From NCBI RefSeq assembly GCF_000012645.1, contig NC_007577.1, positions 248,001 to 312,000 on the forward strand: 64,000 bases of DNA, written 5' to 3'. Shown in pieces: positions 37,106 to 46,694 of this stretch (its first letter is position 1; every line of letters starts with the position of its first letter). The notes under the pieces were generated by a model. The model did no database searches. It was not told the DNA's origin and saw nothing but the letters and a program-made list of their open reading frames with translations. Source of the DNA: Prochlorococcus marinus str. MIT 9312. Its GTDB lineage: Bacteria > Cyanobacteriota > Cyanobacteriia > PCC-6307 > Cyanobiaceae. The translations under genes and the position numbers were made by a program.

Positions 37106-38122
37106 ATGAAAAAAATTATTACCAGTTTTCCCAATCTTCTCTTATCTATACTTCTTTGCTTCGTTTTAAGTAGTTGTTCATCTACAGGAGTGAAGATGAG
37201 TGATAGTAGCCCTTGGAAAACAATTCAGTTTCAGGATCAGGCAAATGCCCTAGATGTTGATTTTATAGATAATAATAATGGATTTTTAGTAGGTTCTAAT
37301 AGACTTATTATGGAATCAAATGATGGGGGAGAAACGTGGGAGAAAAGGAATTTAGATTTACCAAGTGAAGAGAACTTTCGTCTTATAGATATTGATTTTA
37401 AAGGTCAAGAGGGATGGTTGATAGGCCAGCCCTCATTGGTTATGCATACACTTGATGCGGGGAAAAATTGGACTCGTTTATCTCTAGGTAACAAATTGCC
37501 AGGCCAGCCATATCTAATAACGACTGTTGATGATGGGGTTGCGGAATTGGCTACCACTGCAGGTGCTATCTATCAAACATCAGATAGTGGTGAATCATGG
37601 AATGCAAAGGTTCTTGACGCATCTGGTTCAGGTGGTGTAAGAGATTTGAGAAGAACTGATAAAGGAGATTATGTCAGCGTAAGTAGTCTGGGTAATTTCT
37701 TTTCTACTTTGGAAAATGATAGTAATTCATGGATCGCTCATCAAAGAGCTAGTAGCAAAAGAGTTCAAAGTATTGGTTTTAATCCAGAAGGAAGTTTATG
37801 GATGCTTTCTAGAGGGGCAGAAATTAGATTTAATGAAGATACTAATGACCTAGAAAATTGGTCTAAGCCTATTATACCAATTCTTAATGGATACAATTAT
37901 CTAGATATGGGATGGGATCCAAATGGTGATATATGGGCTGGCGGGGGTAATGGAACTTTAATAGTAAGTAAAGATCAAGGTAAAACTTGGAATAAATATC
38001 CTATTGCTGCTGAATTGCCAACAAACTACATTAAAATAGTTTTTCTTGATAAGGAGGCTTTAGACAATCAAAAAGGATTTGTACTTGGCGAGCGTGGTTA
38101 TATCCTTAAATGGAATAGCTAA
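37106..38122 (+). CDS. ycf48: Photosystem II assembly factor Ycf48/HCF136
   Basis: A 338-residue lumenal lipoprotein that binds early D1 and helps build the photosystem II reaction centre. The N-terminal signal peptide ends at a lipobox with Cys24 (VLSSCSS). The rest is a beta-propeller of sortilin/BNR-like repeats, seen as repeated pieces such as [30 protein letters not shown] and [11 protein letters not shown]. It sits between rubredoxin and psbE, matching the common PSII-assembly cluster. Confidence 0.96.
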   Translation: MKKIITSFPNLLLSILLCFVLSSCSSTGVKMSDSSPWKTIQFQDQANALDVDFIDNNNGFLVGSNRLIMESNDGGETWEKRNLDLPSEENFRLIDIDFKGQEGWLIGQPSLVMHTLDAGKNWTRLSLGNKLPGQPYLITTVDDGVAELATTAGAIYQTSDSGESWNAKVLDASGSGGVRDLRRTDKGDYVSVSSLGNFFSTLENDSNSWIAHQRASSKRVQSIGFNPEGSLWMLSRGAEIRFNEDTNDLENWSKPIIPILNGYNYLDMGWDPNGDIWAGGGNGTLIVSKDQGKTWNKYPIAAELPTNYIKIVFLDKEALDNQKGFVLGERGYILKWNS

Positions 38123-38257
38123 CTTTAAATAACTTGAGTTAATAGTAAAAAAAAATTAATTTTTGAAAGATTTAGCAACTGTCTGTAACCAACCTGTTAA
38201 TTTCTTCGCGAACTTATGATTTTACACTGTAAGATCATAGGGTAAACATTTGTGATT

Positions 38258-38506
38258 ATGGCCGCAGGTTCAACGGGTGAACGCCCATTCTTTGAAATAA
38301 TCACCAGTATTAGATACTGGATTATTCATGCAGTAACATTACCAGCTATCTTTATAGCAGGCTTCTTATTTGTATATACAGGCTTAGCCTACGATGCTTT
38401 CGGAACTCCTCGTCCAGATAGTTATTTCCAATCATCTGAATCTAAAGCACCTGTCGTAACACAAAGATATGAAGCTAAATCTCAACTAGATTTAAGAACA
38501 AAATAA
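38258..38506 (+). CDS. psbE: Cytochrome b559 alpha subunit
   Basis: An 82-residue photosystem II core subunit. One membrane helix (about 19-38) carries the haem-ligand histidine in [11 protein letters not shown]. The ATG at 38258 gives the standard start [14 protein letters not shown]; an in-frame GTG two codons earlier is less likely. It begins the psbE-F-L-J operon, with psbF two bases behind. Confidence 0.97.
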
Positions 38507-38508
38507 CA

Positions 38509-38655
38509 ATGACTAATTCTCAAGCTCCAATGCAGGCTGCGGAAGTCCGCGTCTATCCTATATTTACTGTCCGTTGGCTAGCAGTTCACGCTCTAGCTAT
38601 CCCATCAGTATTCTTTTTAGGTTCTATTGCTGCTATGCAATTCGTAGCCCGATAA
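38509..38655 (+). CDS. psbF: Cytochrome b559 beta subunit
   Basis: A 48-residue protein, starting [20 protein letters not shown]. The haem-ligand histidine is in [12 protein letters not shown], and the single membrane helix ends [13 protein letters not shown], the conserved PsbF C-terminus. With PsbE it binds one haem in photosystem II. It lies two bases after psbE and 11 bases before psbL. Confidence 0.96.
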
Positions 38656-38666
38656 ATTTAACTATC

Positions 38667-38786
38667 ATGCAAGTAAACGAAAATCCTAACAAAGTTCCAG
38701 TTGAACTTAATCGTACAAGCCTTTATTTAGGCTTATTATCAGTCTTTGTATTGGGAATTTTATTTTCCAGTTACTTTTTCAATTAA
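38667..38786 (+). CDS. psbL: Photosystem II protein L
   Basis: A 39-residue single-helix subunit. The ATG at 38667 gives [20 protein letters not shown] followed by a hydrophobic helix and the invariant end SSYFFN. A longer reading that begins inside psbF was not used because it adds 31 unrelated residues. PsbL sits at the PSII monomer interface and helps shape the QA side. Confidence 0.95.
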
Positions 38787-38795
38787 ATTAAAATC

Positions 38796-38993
38796 ATGAG
38801 TAAATTAAAAGGACCTGATGGAAGAATTCCAGATAGACTTCCCGACGGTAGACCAGCAGTTGCATGGGAAAGAAGATGGACTGAAGGAACTCTTCCTCTA
38901 TGGCTTGTTGCTACAGCAGGTGGAATTGCAGTTATCTTCGTATTAGGAATATTCTTCTATGGTTCATACCAAGGTGTTGGAGCTGGAGGCTAA
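38796..38993 (+). CDS. psbJ: Photosystem II protein J
   Basis: A 65-residue subunit with the PsbJ pattern [18 protein letters not shown] and the end [13 protein letters not shown]. The N-terminus ([18 protein letters not shown]) is longer than in plants, as is usual for marine picocyanobacteria. It is last in the psbE-F-L-J operon, nine bases after psbL. Confidence 0.96.
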   Translation: MSKLKGPDGRIPDRLPDGRPAVAWERRWTEGTLPLWLVATAGGIAVIFVLGIFFYGSYQGVGAGG

Positions 38994-39036
38994 CAAATCC
39001 TTACCTTGGACTGATAATCACTTATATCAAATAAGC

Positions 39037-39930
39037 CTAATAAGAATCAGTAAATATCCTTAGTTTCTCTTTCGTGGAGCTTGGGATATTTTCTTTTTGG
39101 GTTATCAATCCATCTTTTAATGAAAAATGAGACTTGCTTTTTGGTCTTTCTTTTTCAATTAATTTAGCTACTTCAAATATTATTTTATTAGCCACTTCAG
39201 TATTTGATCTAAGATTATCCAAAACCATCTCTACAGAAACTTCTTGATGAGTTTGATTCCAGCAATCATAATCAGTAACCATAGATAAGGAGGAGTAAGC
39301 TATTTCAGCTTCTTTAGCTAATCTTGCTTCTGTGTGGTTCGTCATTCCAATTATTGAACATCCCCAACTCCTATATAAATTAGATTCTGCTCTAGTTGAG
39401 AAAGCGGGACCTTCCATTGCTAGATAGGTACCCCCTCTATGCAATTGTCTACCGCCAGGAATATTTTTTTCTGCGATTTCACTTAATATACGTGATAAAT
39501 TTGTGCAGAAGGGATCTCCCATAGTTATGTGAGCAACAGCTCCCTCGTTAAAGAAGGTTGCAGGTCTATTTTTTGTCCGATCTATAAATTGATCTGGAAC
39601 TACTATATCAAGTGGCCTTATCTGTTCTTGTAATGAACCAACTGCTGATGGAGCAATAATCCATCTTACTCCTATTGATCTTAGAGCCCAAATATTAGCT
39701 TTGTAAGGGATTTCAGAAGGATTTAAACTATGTGTTCTGCCATGTCGAGGAATGAATGCTATCTCTAGGTTTCCAAGATTATATACTTTTATTGAATCAG
39801 AAGGTTTACCATAGGGAGTATTGATTTCTATTTCTCTTAAGTACTCTATTTGATCCATTGAATAAAATCCACTTCCACCAATCACTCCTAATCTTGATTT
39901 TTCAATTGGTAATAAATGTTCTTTATTCAT
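39037..39930 (-). CDS. mtnP: S-methyl-5'-thioadenosine phosphorylase
   Basis: A 297-residue purine-nucleoside phosphorylase family enzyme that recycles methylthioadenosine to adenine and methylthioribose-1-P. Motifs are LGVIGGSGFYSMD at 14-26, RHGRTHSLNPSEIPYKAN, PSAVGSLQ, YLAMEGPAFSTRAES and GMTNHTEARLAKEAEI. The Asp and Cys in VTDYDCW complete the base-binding site. It starts with ATG ten bases from the divergent oxidoreductase-SelD gene and is convergent with psbJ. Confidence 0.94.
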   Translation of the reverse strand: MNKEHLLPIEKSRLGVIGGSGFYSMDQIEYLREIEINTPYGKPSDSIKVYNLGNLEIAFIPRHGRTHSLNPSEIPYKANIWALRSIGVRWIIAPSAVGSLQEQIRPLDIVVPDQFIDRTKNRPATFFNEGAVAHITMGDPFCTNLSRILSEIAEKNIPGGRQLHRGGTYLAMEGPAFSTRAESNLYRSWGCSIIGMTNHTEARLAKEAEIAYSSLSMVTDYDCWNQTHQEVSVEMVLDNLRSNTEVANKIIFEVAKLIEKERPKSKSHFSLKDGLITQKENIPSSTKEKLRIFTDSY

Positions 39931-39940
39931 AGTGATGTAA

Positions 39941-42112
39941 ATGACTTTTAATCATCTGGTACTAATTGGAGGAGGACACTCAAATGTTTCTTTATTAAAG
40001 AAATGGTTAATGTTTCCGAAATTAATGCCAGAAATTCCTGTTTCAATTATATCTAGAGATTCTCATTTGGTTTATTCGGCGATATTCCCATCGGTAATTT
40101 CAAAATCAATCACTATAGAAGAGAGTTTAATTGATATAAAATCTTTAGCAAAAAATGCAAAAGTATCTTTTATAGAAGAAGAAGTAAAGGATATTGATTT
40201 CAATTTAAAGAAAATTGTTTTAGGTAATAGACCTTCAGTTAATTATTCGAAGTTGGTTCTTAATTATGGAAGTCAAACAATAATTCCAAAAGAATTTGAA
40301 TCACTAGTTAAAAATCGAAATGCTTTTTCAATTAAACCTTTTTTAAGGGCTTATGACTCAATACTAAAAGAGGACATTTTTGATTCAGTTAATGAACTTC
40401 CATTTGTAATTGTTGGGAGTGGCCTTGCTGCAATTGAAGTATCATATGCTTTGAGAAAAAGATGGGGAGATAGACCTTTAAAACTATTATGTGATTCAAG
40501 AAAAATTAATAATACAATTCTAAAAAGTTTACGGAATTCCAATATTGATTTAGTTGAAAAACTTAATTTTGATTATGGCAAGATTCTTTTATGTACTGGA
40601 AATACATCTCCTTTATGGGCAAACAAAAAATTATTAGATTCGGATTCTCATGGCAGAATAATCACAAATCAGAATTTGCAGATAAAAAGTTTCTCTGGAA
40701 TCTTTGCAGTCGGTGATTGTGCAGTTGTAGGTTCAGCAAAAAGACCAGCATCGGGAGTTTTTGCAGTAAAAGTTGTAAATACATTAGTCCAAAATCTAAA
40801 AAAAGATATAGAAGGGAGATCATTAAAAAAGTGGTTTCCTCAAAAGATCGGATTGCAAATAGTAAATATATTTCCAAGCCATCATCCAAAGGCATTTGCT
40901 ATTTATCGCAATTTTGTTTTCGGCCCTTCTTTTCTTTTTTGGATTTTAAAGTATAAGATTGATCTCAACTTTATTAAAAAGTTCAGATCAAAAAGGCTAA
41001 TTATGAAAAGTAGTGAAAAAAATATTTCATTGAATGATTGCAGAGGATGTGCAGCTAAAATTCCTCAGTTTGTTTTGAATAAATCATTAATAAATTCTAA
41101 TTTAAGTTCTTTTGCCTCATCACCTGAAGATTCAGTTGAGATATATCAAAATGGTCAAGATATTATCTTGCAAAGTGTAGATGGATTTCCTGCTTTGGTA
41201 AGTGATCCATGGCTTAATGCAAAAATTACTACTTTGCATGCTTGCTCAGATTTGTGGGCATGCGGAGCAAAACTTGCATCCGCGCAGGCTTTAATTTCAT
41301 TACCAAAAGTTGAAAGGGAATTTCAGAGTTACCTCTTTTCTCAATCACTTCAAGGTATTAAATCAACAGTTGAGGATCATGGAGGTGAATTACTTGGAGG
41401 CCATACTTTCGAGGCAAGAAGTTTAGTAAATAAACCTTATTCATTAGGAATAGATATTTCTTTAACAGTTCAAGGTATTTTAAAAAATGGAGCAAAACCA
41501 TGGCTTAAATCTGGAATGAATATTGGAGATATTCTCATGATGTCTAGACCCCTGGGCGTTGGGATTTACTTTGCCGGTCAAATGCAAAATATTAATATGC
41601 TAGGTAGTTCTTCTGAAATAATTAATAATTTATTAAAGAGTCAGCAATATTTGATTGATGAAATTTATCTTTTTCAAAATCAATTTAAAGAATCATTAGT
41701 CAATGCTGCGACTGACATTACTGGATATGGATTTATTGGACATCTTAAAGAAATGGTTGAATCATCTAATTTATATAGGCAAAACAATCATCTTGAGCCA
41801 CTAAAAGTTTTATTAGATTTATTTGCATTTAAAGCTTATCCTGGAGTATTTGATTTAATAAGAAAAGATGTTAAAAGTACTTTCTTTGAATCTAATAGAG
41901 AAATTTTTGACAAAATTTATAAATTAAATAAGCAAAAAAGAATAATTAATTTTTTAAACGAAAATTCATTAGATCATCAGACTTTTAACGAGAGAATATC
42001 ATTACTATTAGATCCTCAAACATGTGGACCCTTGTTGATAAGTTGCAATCCTAAATATGAAAATGTTCTAAAGGATAAATGGTACAAGGTTGGAGAAGTT
42101 TTAAAAATGTAA
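39941..42112 (+). CDS. selD: Fused NADH dehydrogenase-like oxidoreductase and selenide,water dikinase (SelD)
   Basis: A 723-residue fusion. Residues 1 to about 355 are an FAD/NAD(P)-dependent oxidoreductase of the NDH-2/SQR type: GGGHSNVSLLKKW at 9-21, VGSGLAAIEVSYAL near 153, FAVGDCAVVG near 256. From about 360 on is SelD, which makes selenophosphate from selenide and ATP: CRGCAAKIPQ with the catalytic Cys and Lys, VDGFPALVSDPWLNAKITTL shortened from the ATP-binding region, and LLGGHTFEA. The fusion is known from several cyanobacteria and algae. No SelA, SelB or selenouridine synthase gene is in the window. It ends one base before the convergent cca gene. Confidence 0.92.
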   Translation: MTFNHLVLIGGGHSNVSLLKKWLMFPKLMPEIPVSIISRDSHLVYSAIFPSVISKSITIEESLIDIKSLAKNAKVSFIEEEVKDIDFNLKKIVLGNRPSVNYSKLVLNYGSQTIIPKEFESLVKNRNAFSIKPFLRAYDSILKEDIFDSVNELPFVIVGSGLAAIEVSYALRKRWGDRPLKLLCDSRKINNTILKSLRNSNIDLVEKLNFDYGKILLCTGNTSPLWANKKLLDSDSHGRIITNQNLQIKSFSGIFAVGDCAVVGSAKRPASGVFAVKVVNTLVQNLKKDIEGRSLKKWFPQKIGLQIVNIFPSHHPKAFAIYRNFVFGPSFLFWILKYKIDLNFIKKFRSKRLIMKSSEKNISLNDCRGCAAKIPQFVLNKSLINSNLSSFASSPEDSVEIYQNGQDIILQSVDGFPALVSDPWLNAKITTLHACSDLWACGAKLASAQALISLPKVEREFQSYLFSQSLQGIKSTVEDHGGELLGGHTFEARSLVNKPYSLGIDISLTVQGILKNGAKPWLKSGMNIGDILMMSRPLGVGIYFAGQMQNINMLGSSSEIINNLLKSQQYLIDEIYLFQNQFKESLVNAATDITGYGFIGHLKEMVESSNLYRQNNHLEPLKVLLDLFAFKAYPGVFDLIRKDVKSTFFESNREIFDKIYKLNKQKRIINFLNENSLDHQTFNERISLLLDPQTCGPLLISCNPKYENVLKDKWYKVGEVLKM

Positions 42113-43360
42113 TTAATTTCTATTGAATTTGTCAATTTCTAAATATCTTAATCTTTTGATTTCCTTTCCCATCTCCTTCCCTGGATCCCATCCTTCTTTT
42201 TTTAATGTTTCTCCATCTTTTTTTGATTTTATGAATTTGTAAATAAATAACCACTTAAACAATTTACGCCAGTATGGTCCTCCATCACAAATTAATAATT
42301 TGACTGTCTCATCATTAAGGTTTCTGTCCTCAATAAATTCTGTCCAACTTGATGGAGAAAAATGATTGAAATTTTTTTGGTTTGTATTTAATATCTTTTT
42401 GATATTAAAATAATCTTCTAATATTTTTATCTCACTATTATTTACCAAAAATCTTTTACATGCTTTTTCTAAATCTTCTGAATCTTTTAATAAGTAAAGC
42501 ATATGATTTCCCTTTAACCTCTTAATCCAATTTAGTCCTCTTAAAAACCTTTTATCGACCTTAATATTTTCATTTAAGATTGAGATAATTTCCCATTTAT
42601 GAATTATCGAAATCACATTAGTCAAATTATCGTGTTTGCATATTTCAGCTAGTTCCATCCTTATTCGTATTCCTAGTGCAGCAGGGTAAATCATTTTCTG
42701 GTGAGTTTCTGAAATTTTCCATGGCCATTTTCTAACTGTTTCTTGAGATTGTTTGAGGGAACTATTTGAAATATTGAAATCTAACCTTGAAGCATATTTT
42801 GCACATCTAATTAATCTACTTGGATCATCTGAAATACTATTACTGTGAAGTAAGTTCAACTTTTTACTTTTTATATCAGAAATTCCTCCATAAAGATCAT
42901 AGATTTTCCTTGTCGAGACCTCGAAGGCTATTGAATTTATAGTGAAATCTCTCCTCTTAAGATCCTCCTCAATAGTACTTTTATTTACCGTGGGATTTAA
43001 GCCTGGAGCAGAATAAATTTCTTTTCTTGCAGAAGCAATATCAATTTTATAGTCATTAATATTTATTTCTACAGTGTTGTATAAATTAAATTCCTTGATG
43101 AGACATAAATCGACATTTACAATATTTTTTTTTATAAATTTTGCAAGAGAAATAGAGGATCCTTCAATTACAAGATCAATATCTACAGGTTTAGAAAACG
43201 ATTTTTTGTGGAATTTACTAATTAATAAATCTCTTAAATAACCGCCAACAAAAGCTACTTTAGTATTGTTATTAGATTCTATGTATTTAGCAATTAGGTT
43301 ATATAGATTAAATGGAGTTTTTATTAATTCTCCTTGGATGTAATCAGAGATATCGTTCAT
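42113..43360 (-). CDS. tRNA nucleotidyltransferase / poly(A) polymerase family protein
   Basis: A 415-residue class II nucleotidyltransferase. The head has AFVGGYLRDLLI and the metal-binding VDIDLVIEG, then the RRDFTINSIAFE motif at about 134-145, with the downstream DDPSRLIRCAKYASRL segment. Members add CCA to tRNA or poly(A) to RNA; since the tRNAs in this window lack encoded CCA, CCA addition is the likely role. It follows uvrD by five bases and is probably co-transcribed. Confidence 0.88.
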   Translation of the reverse strand: MNDISDYIQGELIKTPFNLYNLIAKYIESNNNTKVAFVGGYLRDLLISKFHKKSFSKPVDIDLVIEGSSISLAKFIKKNIVNVDLCLIKEFNLYNTVEININDYKIDIASARKEIYSAPGLNPTVNKSTIEEDLKRRDFTINSIAFEVSTRKIYDLYGGISDIKSKKLNLLHSNSISDDPSRLIRCAKYASRLDFNISNSSLKQSQETVRKWPWKISETHQKMIYPAALGIRIRMELAEICKHDNLTNVISIIHKWEIISILNENIKVDKRFLRGLNWIKRLKGNHMLYLLKDSEDLEKACKRFLVNNSEIKILEDYFNIKKILNTNQKNFNHFSPSSWTEFIEDRNLNDETVKLLICDGGPYWRKLFKWLFIYKFIKSKKDGETLKKEGWDPGKEMGKEIKRLRYLEIDKFNRN

Positions 43361-43365
43361 GAGTT

Positions 43366-45774
43366 TTAACTTACATAACGAATTGGAGCTAATCTGGGAT
43401 CTAGAATTTTACTTCCTTTATCACCAAATTTTACTGCTAAAGATATTTTTTCCCCACTCCCAAAAATATGTATGATTTCACCTTTCCCAAACTTTGAGTG
43501 AATTAGCTTATCTCCAACTATCCAGCTTTTCCCTTTACTGGGACCTGAATATAATTTCCTTACTGCATTTATTGGTTTGTTAACAAATTCATTTGGATTG
43601 TTTCGATCAACTCTAGTTAAACGTTCAAGATGCCAATCTCTTCTAATTGAAGCACCACCAGTTTGTGGTAATTCGCCATCCATTAAATCTTCAGGTATTT
43701 CTGAAAGAAATATTGAAGGAATTGTTGCTTCACGCATTCCACCCCATAATCTTCTTTCTCTAGCATGACTTAAGAAAACTCTTTCTTTAGCTCTAGTAAT
43801 ACCTACATAGCATAATCTTCTTTCCTCTTCAAGAAGTGAGGGAGTATCTATTGATCTATGGCTAGGGAAGAGACCTTGTTCTAGCCCAGTGATAAAAACA
43901 TTTTGAAATTCTAAACCTTTACTATTATGCAGAGTCATGAGAGTTACAGAGTTGGGATTATTTTTTTTCGTATCATTATCAGTTGTTAAGGCTGCTGTAG
44001 AAAGAAATCCCTCTACATCCCCACTTTCTGTTTCTTCTTCATATTGAGTAGCTGCATTAATTAGTTCTTGTAAGTTATTTCTTCTATCTTCAGATTCTTC
44101 AGTCCCATTAGAGAGCAAGTCACTTAAATAACCACTTTTTTCTAATATAAGTTGTAGTAGTTGAGCGGGGCCTGAATTTTCTAGGTAACACAGTAGATCA
44201 TTCATAACTTCAGTAAATTTATTAATTCCTTTTGATGATCGGCCTATTGTTTCTTCAAGACTTTGCTTATCATTAAGAACCTCCCATAATGGGATATTTA
44301 ACCTATTAGATAATTCATTAAGTTTTTGAATAGTAGTCTTACCAATCCCTCTTCTAGGAACATTTATGATTCGCAAAAGACTAACGTTATCTGAAGAATT
44401 AACCAGAACTTTCAAATATGCTATTGCATCTTTAATTTCTCTTCTATCATAAAAACGCAATCCTCCAAAAATTGTATAAGGAATGCGCCACCTTACAAGA
44501 GATTCTTCTAATACTCTTGACTGAGCCCTGGTTCGATATAAAATTGCAAAATTTTTCCAAATTGGGTTTTGATTATAGTTATTGAGTGATTTTATTTTAT
44601 TGGTAATTGCTTCTGCCTCGGAAATTTCATCATCACAGCTGAGTAACGTTAAAAGTTCCCCTTTTTCTTTAGTAGCCTTTAAAACTTTGTCAATTCTTTC
44701 AGAGTTGTTTTCAATTAGTGAGTTTGCAGCATCAAGGATATTAGAAGATGACCTATAATTTTCTTCTAATTTAATTAAAGATGATTTTGTATCGTCGTTG
44801 ATTGAAGTTTTAAAATCTTCTTGAAAACCAATTAAAATTCTGAAGTCAGCTGCTCTGAAACTATAAATACTTTGATCAGCATCCCCAACTACAAAAATTG
44901 ACCGATCTTCCCAATTGAAGAATTTTTTTGGTTCAGTATTTCCAGCCGTAATTAATTTTATAAGTTCATATTGTGTTCTATTTGTATCTTGATATTCGTC
45001 AACTAAAATATGTTTAAATCTTTTGTGCCAGTAATCTCTGACCATATCATTTTGTCTTAATAAGAAAACAGGCAAAAGTAGAAGATCATCAAAATCTAAA
45101 GAATTATTTTTTGAAAGCGAAATTCTATATCTCCTGTAGGCTTCTGCAACTGTTTTATCAAAATTATTATCTGCTTTTTCTAAAAGATCATTAGAAGTTA
45201 AGCATTGATTTTTAGCATTACTTATTAATCTTTTAATCTTTTTGGGATCATATCTTTTTGGGTCAAGATTCATATCTTGACTGATAATTTCTTTTACTAA
45301 TGTTTGAGAATCTGTTTCATCGTAAATTGAAAATTGCCTCGTCCATTTTAGGCCTTCTGGATCAGTATATTTTTCAATATCGTATCTCAGAAGTCTTGAA
45401 AATAAAGAATGGAAAGTACCGATCCAAAGGTTCTGAAGCCTCTCTTGGTGAACGTTTGTTCTTAATTGATTTTGATCAATTTCTTTGAGAGTTGTCCAAG
45501 GCTGACCAAATTGATTAAAAGCTAATTCTTGGGCTAGAAGAACCTCTAATCTTGCTTTCATTTCTTTAGCAGCTTTGTTAGTGAAAGTGACTGCCAGAAT
45601 GTTATAGGGATCTATAGAGTTACCCTCTATAAGGTTTGCAATTCTGTGAGTAAGAGCCTTAGTTTTTCCGCTACCTGCACCTGCTACAACTAATAGTGGT
45701 CCATAAACATGTTTTACTGCTTGAAGTTGTTGTTTGTTTAGGGACTTAAAAAGGAAATTGTTGGTTTGAGGCAC
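43366..45774 (-). CDS. uvrD: UvrD/PcrA-type ATP-dependent DNA helicase
   Basis: An 802-residue superfamily 1A helicase for excision repair and fork rescue. Motif I is AGAGSGKTKALTHR at about 32-45, motif Ia is AVTFTNKAAKEM, motif II is LVDEYQDTNRTQYEL, motif III is VVGDADQSIYSFRAA, motif IV is LEENYRSS, motif V is TLMTLHNSKGLEF, and motif VI is CYVGITRAKERVFLSHA. The C-terminal Tudor-like tail typical of PcrA (GDKLIHSKFGKGEIIHI) is present. The start is GTG at 45774. Confidence 0.96.
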   Translation of the reverse strand: MPQTNNFLFKSLNKQQLQAVKHVYGPLLVVAGAGSGKTKALTHRIANLIEGNSIDPYNILAVTFTNKAAKEMKARLEVLLAQELAFNQFGQPWTTLKEIDQNQLRTNVHQERLQNLWIGTFHSLFSRLLRYDIEKYTDPEGLKWTRQFSIYDETDSQTLVKEIISQDMNLDPKRYDPKKIKRLISNAKNQCLTSNDLLEKADNNFDKTVAEAYRRYRISLSKNNSLDFDDLLLLPVFLLRQNDMVRDYWHKRFKHILVDEYQDTNRTQYELIKLITAGNTEPKKFFNWEDRSIFVVGDADQSIYSFRAADFRILIGFQEDFKTSINDDTKSSLIKLEENYRSSSNILDAANSLIENNSERIDKVLKATKEKGELLTLLSCDDEISEAEAITNKIKSLNNYNQNPIWKNFAILYRTRAQSRVLEESLVRWRIPYTIFGGLRFYDRREIKDAIAYLKVLVNSSDNVSLLRIINVPRRGIGKTTIQKLNELSNRLNIPLWEVLNDKQSLEETIGRSSKGINKFTEVMNDLLCYLENSGPAQLLQLILEKSGYLSDLLSNGTEESEDRRNNLQELINAATQYEEETESGDVEGFLSTAALTTDNDTKKNNPNSVTLMTLHNSKGLEFQNVFITGLEQGLFPSHRSIDTPSLLEEERRLCYVGITRAKERVFLSHARERRLWGGMREATIPSIFLSEIPEDLMDGELPQTGGASIRRDWHLERLTRVDRNNPNEFVNKPINAVRKLYSGPSKGKSWIVGDKLIHSKFGKGEIIHIFGSGEKISLAVKFGDKGSKILDPRLAPIRYVS

Positions 45775-45796
45775 TTTTGGAAGGGTTTTTCAAAAA

Positions 45797-46003
45797 TCAG
45801 ACTTTAGTATGAGATTCAGATTCCGTTTCTAGATCTTCTAACGCTTTTTTTAAGTTCATAAGTTCATTATTGTTATTAATTATTTCTTCAAATTTATTTT
45901 GAGGCATCTTTAATTTTATACTTCTGTCTAGAATTTCTTTTTCCAATCTCTTCTTATATGAGGAAATAATTTTCTTTGATAATTTTAATTCTTGTTTATC
46001 CAA
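45797..46003 (-). CDS. Small helical protein of unknown function
   Basis: A 68-residue, highly charged, probably coiled-coil protein (many Lys, Glu and Asn, with leucines spaced in the pattern LKKALEDLE). No family was recognised. It begins with TTG at 46003 and lies 22 bases upstream of uvrD on the same strand. The low-complexity AT-rich sequence means the reading could be spurious, though its position in a short promoter-side gap with co-directional uvrD favours a real gene. Confidence 0.5.
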   Translation of the reverse strand: MDKQELKLSKKIISSYKKRLEKEILDRSIKLKMPQNKFEEIINNNNELMNLKKALEDLETESESHTKV

Positions 46004-46181
46004 AACTTTATTGAAAATGTAATTTTATATTAGCGGAAAAAATTTTTTTATTTGAATTATTTCAACTATCACTTTGGAATGAAGTTATTAATTAAGAAGC
46101 GTTGCGTTAAGTTTGAAATTGTATTGTTTTTACTTGCTTTGTATTAATCTTAAGATCGATCTTTAAATTTTTACTTCAGGA

Positions 46182-46694
46182 ATGTCAGTTTCAAAGAAAA
46201 ATCAACTATTGTCCGCTGATAAGAAATTAAATGATTTAAGCAATATAAAAGAATTTATTAATAGTGCAAACTCAAGATTAGATGCAATAACTTCTATAAC
46301 AAGTAATTCACATGCAATTGCAGCAGACGCTGTAACAGCAATGATTTGTGAAAATCAAGACTCAGTTAATTCAAAAATATCTTTAAATACAACTAACAAG
46401 ATGTCCGTTTGTTTAAGAGATGGAGAAATAATTCTAAGGATTGTTGCTTATCTTTTAATTTCTAATGACGAATCAGTTTTAGAAAAAAGTTGTTTAAAGG
46501 ATCTTAAAAATACTTATCTTGCTCTTGGGGTACCTTTAAGAAATGCAAGAAGGGTTGTTGAATTAATGCGAGATGCAACAATCTCTGATTTAAATTCAAC
46601 AGTTAATAATATGCAAGGAAACAAAGGCTTTCTTCCTAAATTAGTATCTGAAACAAAGTTTCAATTTGAAAGGATAATTAATCTTTTAAACTAG
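46182..46694 (+). CDS. cpeB: Degenerate phycoerythrin beta subunit
   Basis: A 170-residue phycobiliprotein-fold protein. [13 protein letters not shown] (Cys56) and [19 protein letters not shown] (Cys77) match the beta-phycoerythrin core, and [19 protein letters not shown] follows. The usual GNCYPN segment with its chromophore cysteine is replaced by a cysteine-free stretch, and the C-terminal bilin-binding loop cysteine is also gone. In MED4 this type of protein carries a single phycoerythrobilin at the Cys82-equivalent, here Cys77. No alpha subunit or linker gene is next to it. It is convergent with cpeS, overlapping by 17 bases. Confidence 0.9.
   Translation: MSVSKKNQLLSADKKLNDLSNIKEFINSANSRLDAITSITSNSHAIAADAVTAMICENQDSVNSKISLNTTNKMSVCLRDGEIILRIVAYLLISNDESVLEKSCLKDLKNTYLALGVPLRNARRVVELMRDATISDLNSTVNNMQGNKGFLPKLVSETKFQFERIINLLN

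Noticed and set aside
38574-38666. Upstream start for psbL
   Set aside because: The extension runs out of frame through psbF; the ATG at 38667 gives the invariant PsbL protein.
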